From assembly GCF_000283155.1 (NCBI RefSeq), contig NW_004454292.1, positions 256,955-320,954 on the forward strand: DNA of 64,000 bases, read 5' to 3'. Both the position numbers and the translations under genes were made by a program. A model generated the notes under the pieces. That model worked only from the letters and a program-made list of their open reading frames with translations. It searched no databases and had not been told where the DNA came from. This DNA is from Ceratotherium simum simum (lineage: Eukaryota; Chordata; Mammalia; Perissodactyla; Rhinocerotidae). How positions within the stretch are numbered: the stretch's first letter is position 1; every line of letters starts with the position of its first letter. Positions 45,201 to 55,110 of this stretch are shown here, in pieces.

Positions 45201-46246
45201 GAAAATTCAATCTCATTATGTTACAGTGGCAGCAAATGAAGAATTTCTACATAGAGGCTGAAGACCAGCTGTTCTCAATATCGACTCAGCTCTGCCAAGT
45301 GGAAACTGATTTGAACAGCAGCATGAGAGACTTAGATTATATATGGAAGAATTTCCTGACAGTGAAAGTTGTTAATGCTGGGAGATTGTAGAGTCTTCTC
45401 CTCTGGAGGTTTAAAAAATAACATAGCTCTTCATCTGCCTGGGATAGAATTACTGTGATGCTGTCTAAAAGTAGAGAAATGGAAGATGATCACTCAAGGT
45501 CTTTTCTAGCTTAGAGTTTTTATAATTCTGTCACTTTTTAGAAAAACTCTATCAAATCAATGAAAAAATAAAATTACAGGCAGAAAAGTAAAGCAAAAGA
45601 ATGGAAAAATAATCAAATTATTAATTCTCTCTTGGGTCAGGAGTGAAGAAGAAGTGAAAGACTAAAAATCTTCAGTATTTGGTATTTTAGAAATTATTTT
45701 GAAATCACATAGTCTATTAATTGTTCTAGAACTGCCAGATTGGTGATCAAGTGGCTGCTAACTAGTAGGGGTTCCCATCTTTTCCTTCCCAACCCAGAGT
45801 ACTTCCGTTTCCCCTAACTCACTTTACAACTAACCTCATCTTGTAGAATATTTTGTATATGTTTATAAATTTCTTGCTGTGAACTTAAGCAAATTTACAG
45901 AATAAAACAGTCAAATGAACATTAGCTCTCTACATCACTCAAAATTTCTATCTGTCTTTTTTAAGGTTAGCTACCTATATTTTACTTCTAGTATTTTTGA
46001 ATTCTGCTTTCTTCCACATGATTGATTTTATTTATACTCTTTTATGTGTTGATGTGTTCCCTATACTTGCCACATTTAATAACACTTTAGCACATCACTG
46101 TGAATCCATAGATTTCAATATATGTAATAAGTGAGGTAGCTAGAGCTGCATGGGAGGACAGAGGCCCCGGGAGCATCTGTGATGGGATGAAATCTTCACC
46201 ACCTCAGTGGTGCCTGTCACTAGAGCCTCCTCATCCAGCTAGCCCA
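45201..46246. other. Unassigned sequence
   Basis: No gene or named repeat recognised. Confidence 0.35.
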
Positions 46247-46397
46247 TCCTTCTTTCTTCCCTCCCTTCCTTATTCCTTCCCTCCCTTCTTTCCTTCCTTC
46301 TTCCCTTCCTCCCTTCCTCCCTCTTCCCCTCCCTCCCTCTCTCCTTCTCTCCCTCTCTTTTTCTGTCTCTTTCTTCTTCCCTCCCTTCCTTTCTTCC
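46247..46397 (+). repeat. Polypyrimidine tract (CCTT-rich), 151 bp
   Basis: All bases are C or T except A at 46272 and G at 46365, with many CCTT/CCCT units. Long homopurine-homopyrimidine mirror-like tracts can form triplex (H-) DNA. The proline/serine-rich plus frame 46187-46417 and the basic minus frame 46239-46457 are artefacts of this composition. Confidence 0.95.
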
Positions 46398-46966
46398 AAT
46401 TAAGGAGACTAGCATGAGCTTAAAATTAGAGCATGTGTTCAAAGAATTATAAGTCAAGGTGAGCTAAGGTATAGGAGGTATACCTCAGGTATATGGTGTA
46501 AGGTATATGGCTATAAAATAAAATCAGAAAATTGTTAGGTAAAATTATGTAGAATTTGCTAAGACCACAGAGTTTAGTTTATTGGGCAAACATTGGGAAA
46601 CAAATGAACACAGCATTTGAAAGATGAGTGTGGAAGTGGTGTACAGTGAAAGGTTCTTAAGAATGGTAATCAGTTTAAGGTGTCAAAGTGGGGAATCATT
46701 CAAAATGATACACACATTAACATTTTATTTTATATTAAAACCCAAAGATGTACATACATACACCAATATTTTGATGTTGGGCTAAGGCCTTATTTTTTAA
46801 GTGTGGATCCACTCATTGATGTTCTAAGTTGTTTTTTTTTTCTTCAACCATAACCATAATGCATTGTCTATGAGTTCCAGTTTTGGTTTCTTGAAAGCCA
46901 AACAAAAGTTGAAAGATACTTGCAAAGCAATTTTAGTGTGATGTCTTTTGGTATTTTAATTTTTTT
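46398..46966. other. Unassigned sequence
   Basis: A short GGTATA-type internal repetition occurs near 46469-46510. No gene. Confidence 0.35.
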
Positions 46967-46978
46967 CCCCAATCTTTT

Positions 46979-47194
46979 TTTTTTTTTTTAATTTTTTATT
47001 TTATTTATTTTTTTTCCCCCAAAGCCCCAGTAGACAGTTGTATGTCATAGCTGCACGTCCTTCCAGTTGCTGTACATGGGCCGCGGCCTCAGCATGGCGG
47101 GAGAAGCACTGCGTCGGTGCGCGCCTGGGATCCGAACCCGGGCCGCCAGCAGCGGAGCGCGCGCACCCAACCGCTAAGCCACGGTGCCGGCCCT
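46979..47194 (-). repeat. ERE1-type SINE, antisense
   Basis: Complete ERE1 with T-rich end and a CCGTGGC head complement. A 12-bp duplication (CCCCAATCTTTT) lies at 46967-46978 and 47195-47206. The head reads GGTGCCGGCC in this copy, one substitution from the usual GGGGCCGGCC. Confidence 0.95.
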
Positions 47195-47680
47195 CCCCAA
47201 TCTTTTATACTTGTCTCACGCTTACTTTGATGGCAATCTTTTAGCAACTGCCTTGATCTAGTCTTTACCAGAACATTCAGCTTAAATTTCATAAAAAACT
47301 ATATCTCTCTCTTTTCTCACACGTACTTCATCAGTTTACAAAATTTTTAACTTAATAAAGCAATTAGAATGATGAAAACTGATTCTTGATAAGCATATAA
47401 CTTAGCTGAAGGGAAGAGAAGCTTTAGGTATGGTAGAATATAGTCTACTAACCAGGAGTGTTCAGTGTACTTGGACATAGTGAAGGTAGAGAACACTGGT
47501 TAATCCGGCAAGCCAGATAAGAGAAGTTAGGGAAAGGAAAAAAAACCCTGGAATTTAGTTTTGAGTCTTCCATCTGAAAATAAAAGTTCATTTTTTGGTT
47601 CTCCTATATGAGTTAAATATACTACCTTCAGTACACTAAACTTCTACCCATATCTTTGTGTCTCTCTCATACTCAATTTT

Positions 47681-47891
47681 TTTTTTTTTAAAGATTTTAT
47701 TTATTTATTTTTTCCCCCCAAAGCCCCAGTAGATAGTTGTATGTCATAGCTGCACATCCTTCCAGCCGCTGTATGTGGGACGCGGCCTCAGCATGGCCGG
47801 AGAAGCAGCGCGTCGGTGCGTGCCCGGGATCCGAACCCGGGTCGCCAGCAGTGGAGCGCGCGCACTTAACCACCAAGCCACGGGGCCGGCC
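47681..47891 (-). repeat. ERE1-type SINE, antisense
   Basis: Complete ERE1 ending GGGGCCGGCC. The duplication CTCAATTTT at 47672-47680 recurs at 47892-47900. It supplies the first ~55 codons of the 173-residue plus frame at 47737-48258, the longest unambiguous frame in the window, which therefore is not credible as a gene. Confidence 0.94.
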
Positions 47892-48508
47892 CTCAATTTT
47901 TTTTTTCTCAATTTTCCCAAGATTCTGGAGCATAAAGGGGAGAATTAGGTGGGAATATTTCAGTGCCCTAGCTAGTACCTTCTTCTGGGATGAGGACATT
48001 TTGGGGAAAGAGAGAAGATCATCTTGCTACTCAGATTATAGAGGATTAAAAGAGGGGTTGTTTTGTGTCCTGGTTTGGAATCTCCACAGGAGATTTTGTC
48101 TTGTAACTCTTTTTTTCCAGGTCACATTTTCCACTGGGAATATAATGACTGGGGTACAATTGTCAGTTTTTGACTTTTCTTATAGAGCTTCTGGGATTGC
48201 CAGGTCACCACCGTCTCCACATGGCAGAATTGTGAAGGAAAAGAAATCTCCCCTCTAGTCTGCCTTAAGGTACCTTCCTTAAGGTACATGAAGAATAAAC
48301 ATATCCCTTTCCCTACCTTCTCCTTGAGGTGAAACCTTCAGAAAGTAAGACTGTCCTAGCTTGGTGCTGATTCACATAGGCCTTTGTGTCCTGGACATCA
48401 GAGCTTCCACTGCCCTGATAGTTGATCTTGTGGAAATAATATGAGCTCATTTCTTGAAAAACAAAAATATAAAATTATAACTAACTTTCCCTTTAAGAAT
48501 AAAATCAA

Positions 48509-48671
48509 GGGCCGGCCCCGTGGCTTAGTGGTTAAGTGCGCGCGCTCTGCTACTGGCGGCCCGGGTTCGGATCCCGGGTGCGCACCAACGCACCGCTTGT
48601 CCAGCCATGCTGAGGCAGCATCCTACATACGGCAACTAGAAGGATGTGCAACTATGACATACAACTATCTA
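48509..48671 (+). repeat. ERE1-type SINE, truncated by assembly gap
   Basis: Sense ERE1 head GGGCCGGCCCCGTGGC, A and B boxes intact, through ACAACTATCTA, where the N run begins. Only the last ~50 bases of body and the A-rich tail are missing, so the gap starts where homopolymer sequence would be expected. Confidence 0.95.
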
Positions 48672-48876
48672 NNNNNNNNNNNNNNNNNNNNNNNNNNNNN
48701 NNNNNNNNNNNNNNNNNNNNNNNNNNNNNNNNNNNNNNNNNNNNNNNNNNNNNNNNNNNNNNNNNNNNNNNNNNNNNNNNNNNNNNNNNNNNNNNNNNNN
48801 NNNNNNNNNNNNNNNNNNNNNNNNNNNNNNNNNNNNNNNNNNNNNNNNNNNNNNNNNNNNNNNNNNNNNNNNNNNN
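48672..48876. other. Assembly gap (205 N)
   Basis: 205 consecutive N. The frames reported across it (48441-48932 and neighbours) are meaningless. Confidence 0.99.
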
Positions 48877-49464
48877 TGGAAGGACTGGAATGTATCCTGC
48901 AATGTAGCATAAAATTCTTCAACCAATTATAATCTCATATGACAATGAGGGTAACTTTTCTTTCTGATAAAGATCAGGAATCTGATATTGTCCAAAAAGC
49001 TCAAGAGATGCTATTTGTTTCAAGTGGAATGGAGGAGTTTGTAGCAGTTATCATGATGGATTATACAAAATGAATAACAGTTGAAATAGTTAAATGTCTA
49101 GTCACATGATCCAGGTGGGTATGGCGTCCCTAGGCTCTGTGGTGGGAGCAATGATTCTTACTATGGACTAGTCCATGTGTTGAGAATACTAGACAAAACC
49201 TAAACTTTAGAAGAAAAAATGCCATCTGGTGGTGTTAGTGGTGCTTTCTTTTGACACTGTGCATTGGCGATATATGTTTGTGGAAATTCACTATCTAGGT
49301 CACTCAACAGTGCTGTGAAAATAATGAAGCTTAGCCTCAGGGTCCCTCACTTGCGTGGGCTTTTCAGAGTGCTCATGTGGTCATATGCTTTTGTGAAATT
49401 TGAAAAAGTAGGGTACTTTAACTGCAATTTGTTAAGATAACTAGATTATTCTACTTTGATGTCC
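48877..49464. other. Unassigned sequence
   Basis: No gene. Contains the CTCF-like motif at 49221-49232. Confidence 0.35.
49221..49232 (-). promoter_or_regulatory. Candidate CTCF motif (12 of 12 core match)
   Basis: The minus strand reads CCACCAGATGGC, a full match to the CTCF core CCASYAGRKGGC. It lies about 39 kb upstream of PKN2, outside any recognised transposon. Binding is not shown. Confidence 0.4.
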
Positions 49465-49951
49465 TGTAATGGTTAATTTTATGTGTAAACTTGATTGGGC
49501 CATGGAGTGCCCAGATATGTGGTCAAATGTTATTTTGGGTGTGTCTGTGAAAGTGTTTTTGGAAGTGATTAACATTTGAATTGGTAGATTGACTAAAGCA
49601 GATTGCCCTCCCTAACGTCGGTGGCCCTCATCCAATCAGTTGAAGGCTTGACTAGAACAAAAAGCTCACCTTCCCATGAGTAAGAGGGAACTCCTCCTGC
49701 CTGTGTTTGAGCTGGGACCTCAGTCGTTTTCTGCCTTTGGGCTTGAACTGAAACATTGGCTCTTCTTGGGTCTTCAGCCTGCTGGCTTTTGGACTGGCAC
49801 TATACCATCAGGTCTCTTGGATCTCCAGTTTGCTGACTGCAGATCTTGAGATCACCTCCATAATCACGTGAGCCAATTCCTTAAAATAAATCTCTTTCTA
49901 TATGGATACACATCCTGATGGCCCTGTTTTCTGGAGAACTCTGACTAATAC
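49465..49951 (+). repeat. ERVL-type (MLT2-like) LTR, near complete
   Basis: It opens TGTAATGGTTAATTTTATGTGTAAACTTGATTGGGCCATGG and proceeds through CCCTCATCCAATCAGTTGAAGGC, AGTAAGAGGGAACTCCTCCTGCC, a CTTGGGTCTTCAGCCTGC segment and TAAAATAAATCTCTTTCTATATGG, ending GGAGAACTCTGACTAATAC. Text order and TG start fit an ERVL-family LTR; the subfamily name is from memory of the pattern. No internal viral genes flank it. Confidence 0.82.
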
Positions 49952-50499
49952 TCTTCCTTCATATTTCCCAGTGTTAGGTGATGTTGGAAGAGTTTTGGGG
50001 ATCTGGCTAAGGGGAAATTAAATTGGGGAATCATTTAGTTGGGTATATTTATGTAGTGTGCAGTCACTTCTGTGTATAGTAAGCTATCCCAGGGTAGGAA
50101 TGGCTTCAAGCCTTATTCCCCTGAGTGCTGTACCAGCTTATCTGGCAATGTGAGTGAATTTGCAAGGCCAGAGTTCTATCACTATGAAAGTGTTCTTGGC
50201 ACCTGGCACTGAAAGTCTGTGAATGGTGGAGGAAAAACCATGTCAAAGATTCACCCCATGGAGTGTTAACTCCCTTTCACTTATGGGGTATGCATATATG
50301 GGTACTGTAGCTTCTGTGCCTTAACATCAATATCCCAAGGCAACAAGTGAGGAGTGTGCAGCATGGGCATGAGATGAGTTATAATAAGATTGTGCTTGCA
50401 TGAAGTCAATCACTGCAGCAGCAGCTCAAACAAGAGATAGGTAAGGCTGAGATACACACTAAAATGGTATATGAGATGTGTTTGATACATGGATCTTTC
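49952..50499. other. Unassigned sequence
   Basis: No gene or named repeat is supported. Confidence 0.35.
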
Positions 50500-51380
50500 T
50501 TCAATCCTGGAACATTTCCTGCCATTATGTCAGCAAATATTATGTCTTTCTGATTCTTGATGTTTTGAAATTCTTATTAACTGTTGGCATTTCTCATTCT
50601 ATCCATGATTTCTCTTAATTCTGCTTTCATGTATTCTATCTCTTTTTTCTTTAAGCCGCATTTTGAGTGATTTTCTAGGTTCTATCTTTTAATTAATCAG
50701 TTCTCTCTTCAGCTGTGTTTACTTTACAATTCAACCCATCTATTAGGTATTTAATTTTAGTGACTGTATTTTTCGTTTCCAGAGTTTTTGTTTCATTATT
50801 ATAAAAATCTATCTGTTGTTTTGTAAAAGTACAGAACTTTTCTTGCCTTATTGTATTCTTCTTTTATCATTTTGAACACCTTAAATATTTTTATTTTTTA
50901 TTTCTTTCTTTTTTTTTTTTGTGAGGAAGATCAGCCTTGTGCTAACATCTGCCAATCTTCCTCTTTTTTCTTTTTGCTGAGGAAGACTGGCCCTGGGCTA
51001 ACATCCATGCCCACCTTCCTCCACTTTATATGGGACACTGCCACAGCATGACTTGCCAAGCAGTGTGTCAGTGTGCGCCCGGGATCCGAACTGGCAAACC
51101 CCGGGCCGCTGCAGCAGAGCGCGCACACTCAACCGCTTACGCCACCAGGCTAGCCCCAGATTTTGCTTTTTTCTTTAGTTCTCGAGGATAAAAATCCTCC
51201 TGTTTTTTTTTTCAATGTGGATTGCTTCTTGTGGGTTGTTTTTCATAGGAGTCCTGGGTCCTGGAAATGGTCCTATGAGCAGTTTCAAGTTTGCTTTTGC
51301 CAAAGCTTTAAGTGCTCCACCTGTTCTGGACCAGGCTTTTGGTGTCAATTTCTTAGCTTAGGGTGCCTCACCATATAGCT
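50500..51380 (-). repeat. L1-derived fragment, antisense, split by an ERE
   Basis: ATTATGTCAGCAAATATTATGTC, TTCTTGATGTTTTG, TCAGTTCTCTCTTCAGCTGTGTTTAC, GTATTTTTCGTTTCCAGAGTTTTTGTTTCATT resemble antisense old L1 (5' UTR/ORF1 or HAL1) text. The sequence continues after the SINE at 50911-51157. Assignment is tentative. Confidence 0.5.
50911..51157 (-). repeat. ERE2-type SINE with duplicated tail module, antisense
   Basis: Poly-T, then two copies of the GAGGAAGA...GCTAACATC module, then a tRNA-like head with intact B-box complement (GGATCCGAAC) ending CAGGCTAGCCCC. It interrupts L1-like sequence. Target-site duplication not resolved by eye. Confidence 0.9.
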
Positions 51381-51972
51381 AGTTTAATTCAGACCACATG
51401 CCCTGTGTAGCTCATACCTGCGGTTTAATATTGTTTAGAAATTTCTCTCTACTGCCCCAGATAGTGAACTGCTTCCCTAGCAGAGATGAACCTATTTTAG
51501 GCCCATGTCACATAGTGGGCAGCTTTCTTGGCACCTAGGCTCAAGGAAGTAACTTAGGCTCAGGTCCCTGAGGTCAGATGTCTGAATCCTGGACTCCACT
51601 GTCCCTCAGGTAGGTATTGAAGACCCGGACCCCAGGCCTCTATCCTTTTCTAATTACCTGGTAAAATTTGGCTCTAGTTTCTGCTCACTGCTCTGTGTCT
51701 TTATTTCTAACACCTAGATAATTTTCCTTTCTTGTTTACAATTTAGCTATGCATTTAAAGTTTGTTGTTGTTGTTAAATTGTGTCCAGAATTTCTATGTG
51801 TTTAGAGCCAGGGCAGGGGTAGCAAGAGTAGGGCAGGAGCAGGAAGTGCAGAGGCTTCCACATCAATGATCTGTTTCCATGTAGGGATCTTCTTGGCAAG
51901 ATTATCCAGCTTAGGGATCTGTAACTTGTTCATCATGACATTCCCCCAAAAATAGCATAGCTTTAAGTTCCA
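51381..51972. other. Unassigned sequence
   Basis: Possibly a continuation of decayed L1-type DNA. A GTTGTTGTTGTTA run lies near 51764. No gene. Confidence 0.35.
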
Positions 51973-52200
51973 CAAATAATAATACCTAGCATGTTCCAGG
52001 TGCTATGTTAAGTCTTTTCCTATCATATATCACTTAATAGACAAACTTTAAATATTAGGAATAATTATTATCATCTTCATTATGCAGATGGGGAAACTGA
52101 GACTTAAAAAGCTTAAATAATGTTGGCAGGTACAGCCAATAGATGATAAAGTACGATTAGCACCCAGGTCTTACAGAAACTCTAGGAGCCTATAGCGTGG
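51973..52200 (-). repeat. MIR SINE, antisense
   Basis: CCTAGCATGTTCCAGGTGCTATGTTAAGTC, CATTATGCAGATGGGGAAACTGAGAC and AGCACCCAGGTCT follow the antisense MIR order. Confidence 0.88.
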
Positions 52201-52789
52201 CACACTGCTCGCTTTTCCAATTTTTTCCCAAGGGGGCCTTCCCAGGAACTTGCAGTGTGCCATTCGTTATTCCTTGATGACATTATCCAGGTTGTTATTT
52301 TTCTGATAACGTTTGGTTATAATGGCTTGTTCTACTTTATATCTCTGTTTCTGCCCCCAAAGAGCTCAGGGCTTTGAATTACACATGATTTCTAAAGGCA
52401 GAGGAAGGCTAGATCAAGGTTAGTGGACCATAGTGTGGATTTTCTCTGGGTGCCCAGCACAAATAGTATTAGGGAGGTGAGCACTGAATAAATACGTTCC
52501 AGGACTGAGGGGATTTAAGAGAGTTTATGTGGGGAACTTACAATCTCCTTTCACCTTTCCTATGAAATTACTTGTGTCTCTACCTCTTTTTTTCTTAGTA
52601 CCCAAACCTCTTTGTCAACGAGATCCCTTCTGTCCTGTACCTTCAACTTCTTCTCTATTGATTCCATTCCAATTACATTTAAATGAGTTAGGTCTTTTCC
52701 ACTAATTTGAACACAAACCTTGGGCACCGTCTTACATTCTGCTGACTACTTTCTTTACCAAGACACTGCTTGCCCCTGGACTGTGCTGT
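52201..52789. other. Unassigned sequence
   Basis: No gene or named repeat. Confidence 0.35.
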
Positions 52790-53640
52790 TACCACCGCCA
52801 TCACTAGCATCATTGGGGAGTTCTCCCAACTGGCTGCAGCCTGAATTGGAGCTTTGGGCCCGCATGGCCCTCATGCCCCACACACTGAGCCCTTTGTTCC
52901 AGGGTGCCCTTCATGTTTTGTTCAGATTGGATTAAAAACTACACTAAAGACATGAGGCTTGACTTCCTGATGACCGCTAAAGGTCTAGATGGTACGGCCT
53001 GGAAGTGTGGAGGAGTACGTTCCCTGTGGGATGAACCTTGACCAATGAGATTCAAGAGTAGGAAAGAATGGGGCCGGCCTGGTGGTGCAAGCGGTTGGGT
53101 GCGCGCGCTCCACTGCCGTGGCCCCGGGGTTCGCCAGTTCGGATCCCGGGCGCGCACCGACGCACTGCTTGTCAAGCCATGCTGTGGCGGCATCCTATAT
53201 AAAGTAGAAGAAGATGGGCATGGATGTTAGCCCCAGGGCCAGTCTTTCTCAGCAAAAAGAGGAGGATTGGCAGATGTTAGCTCAGGGCCGATCTTTCTCA
53301 CAAAAAAAAAATAAAAAGAGTAGGAAAGAATGAAATAAGCTCCCAACCCTTTTCCCCTCTGCAGACTACTCTGAGGTGAGATTTCTTCTCACAGCCCTTC
53401 AAAAAGGCTGGCAGACACACCTGCTGAGCAGTCCATAGTGTTTCTACGCTGGCCATTGTGAAGCAGCAATCAGTGCTTCAGGGCAGCTCATCACATTGCA
53501 ATGTGTCTCTCCTTGCCTTATTTCCCCTTTCCCTATCCTCATTTCCCTGGGCTTGCATCTCACAAATAAAAAATAGTGTTTTAATCCTTACTTCATGCTC
53601 TGTTTCCTAGAGGACCTGGCCTAAGGTACCCGTGATAAAA
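52790..53640 (+). repeat. LTR-like ancient repeat, split by an ERE (tentative)
   Basis: The right end, TCTCCTTGCCTTATTTCCCCTTTCCC, CTTGCATCTCACAAATAAAAAATAGTG, and GTTTCCTAGAGGACCTGGCCTAAGG, has the shape of an old LTR 3' end with a polyadenylation signal. The left boundary is a guess. The frame at 52720-52935 is not a gene. Confidence 0.4.
53070..53315 (+). repeat. ERE2-type SINE with duplicated tail module
   Basis: Head GGGGCCGGCCTGGTGG, intact B box (GTTCGGATCC), body, then two GGGCC-GATCTTTCTCA tail modules separated by AGCAAAAAGAGGAGGATTGG, and an A-rich end. A perfect 16-bp duplication (AAGAGTAGGAAAGAAT) at 53054-53069 and 53316-53331 indicates a recent insertion. Confidence 0.96.
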
Positions 53641-54400
53641 AAGTTTTCCTCAACCCCACGTCTCTCTCCATCTATTCCACTTATATCTCTCTCCCTTTGA
53701 AACTTTTTGAAAGATTTTTTTTTACTCTTTATCTCTGTTTTCTTATCTGCCATTCATTCCTCAGTCTAGCTTCTCTCTACCATTTCTCTAAAACTGCGTT
53801 CTCCAAGATCAATAGTGACAAAGGATAATTTTCAGCCTTTATCTTACTTGATCTGCCTGCAGCACTTGACACTGACCTCATCTCCTTCTTCCAACATTGT
53901 CTTGCCCTGAATTCTAGACAATGCACTCTTGGTTTTTATCTTGCCATATAGCTGCTCCATCTCAGTCACCTTTATATATCTTGTAAATATTGATGTTTCC
54001 TGGGGTTCTGTCCTCAGTCCTCTCCCCTTCCATCCCCTCCCTTTCCTTTGTTCCCCTCCTTTTCTCTTCTCTTCCCTTCGCTAGTATGAATGATCCTGGG
54101 ACAGTCTTATTCATTCACGTAGCTTTAAGCGCCATCTATATGCCATAACTTCCAAAACTGTATTTTAAATTTCACTTTCTTTCTTGAGTACCAGATTCTT
54201 AAAAGGATCTGTCTACTGGATATTTCCTCTTTTATATCCTATAGGCCTGAAACTTTATATGTCCCGAAATAAAACTCAGCATTCTCTTCCCAGTTGAATC
54301 TGTTCTTATTCCTGCCTTCCCTGTCTCAGTGACTGGTACCTCTATTCCCAAGCCAGAAATTAGGTGCCATCCTCACTCACCCACAAGGTCAACCCCCATT
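53640..54400 (+). repeat. L2 fragment, left part of a split copy
   Basis: CTGCAGCACTTGACACTGACC, TCTTGGTTTTTATCTTGCCATATAGC, CCTGGGGTTCTGTCCTCAGTCCTC, AAGCGCCATCTATATGCC and AAGCCAGAAATTAGGTGCCATCCTC follow L2 ORF2 order. Continues at 54592. Confidence 0.85.
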
Positions 54401-54591
54401 AGGGTGACCAATTTTACCTGGTTTTCCCAGGACTTTCTTGGTTTTAGCATGAAAGTTCCCAAATCCATGGAATTCCTTCAGTCCCATGAAAACTGGAATG
54501 GCTTGCCTGGGGCTGTTCCAGTTTTAAAACTGGAAGTCTCACGTCTTGGGAACCTCTTCAATCCTGGGCAAACCAAGAAGGTTGGTTACCG
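54401..54591 (+). mobile_element. MER53-like non-autonomous DNA transposon inserted in L2
   Basis: It starts AGGGTGACCAATTTTACCTGG and ends AACCAAGAAGGTTGGTTACC, imperfect terminal inverted repeats of the GGTGACCAA type. The interior is semi-palindromic (CCAGGACTTTCTTGGTTTTAGCATGAAAG...). L2 text resumes directly after it. The MER53 name is tentative; the inverted termini are visible. Confidence 0.65.
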
Positions 54592-55110
54592 TTTCTTCCA
54601 CATCCAATCAATCATCAAGACCCATTGATTCTAACTTTTTAATATGTCTAGATTGTCCAGGTCTCTCCATCTCCACTGGCACTATAACCAGTAAAGGCCA
54701 TTAATATTTCTTGCCTAGATTGCTGCAAAGCTTTGTAACTTTCCTTTCGCCTATATCACTGCTTCCTTCATTCTTTCAATTGCTGCTAGAGTAATCTTTC
54801 TGAACTATAAACCTGATGATGTCATTCTTCTCCTTAAATCTTTTTAACTGTTCCCTGCTTGCCCTAAGATAAAGTGCACACTTTTTAAGATGGCTCACAT
54901 GGCCTATCATAAAATCATCTTGCTTATTCTTCCAGACTCATCCCATTCTCACTTTCCTCTTACACTATATGTAAGCCCAGATGCCGGCTGTCCCCTCTAC
55001 AAAGCAGCCTTTGTTTTTATTTTACACCCACGTGGACGTAGAACTCTTGCATGTCTTCACATTCTCTTTCTCGAATTCACTTTTACAAGAGTCTTAGTGA
55101 GAAACATGGA
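54592..55110 (+). repeat. L2 fragment, right part of the split copy
   Basis: CACATCCAATCAATCATCAAGACC, CTCTCCATCTCCACTGGCAC, TAGAGTAATCTTTCTGAAC, CTGATGATGTCATTCTTCTCC and AAGATAAAGTGCACAC continue the L2 ORF2 3' text from the left part. The frame at 54890-55150 is L2-derived. Confidence 0.88.

Noticed and set aside
46187..46457. Proline/serine-rich and basic low-complexity ORFs
   Set aside because: Direct consequence of the polypyrimidine tract.
48441..48932. 163-residue plus ORF
   Set aside because: It is an ERE1 frame joined to a run of X from the N gap; meaningless as a protein.
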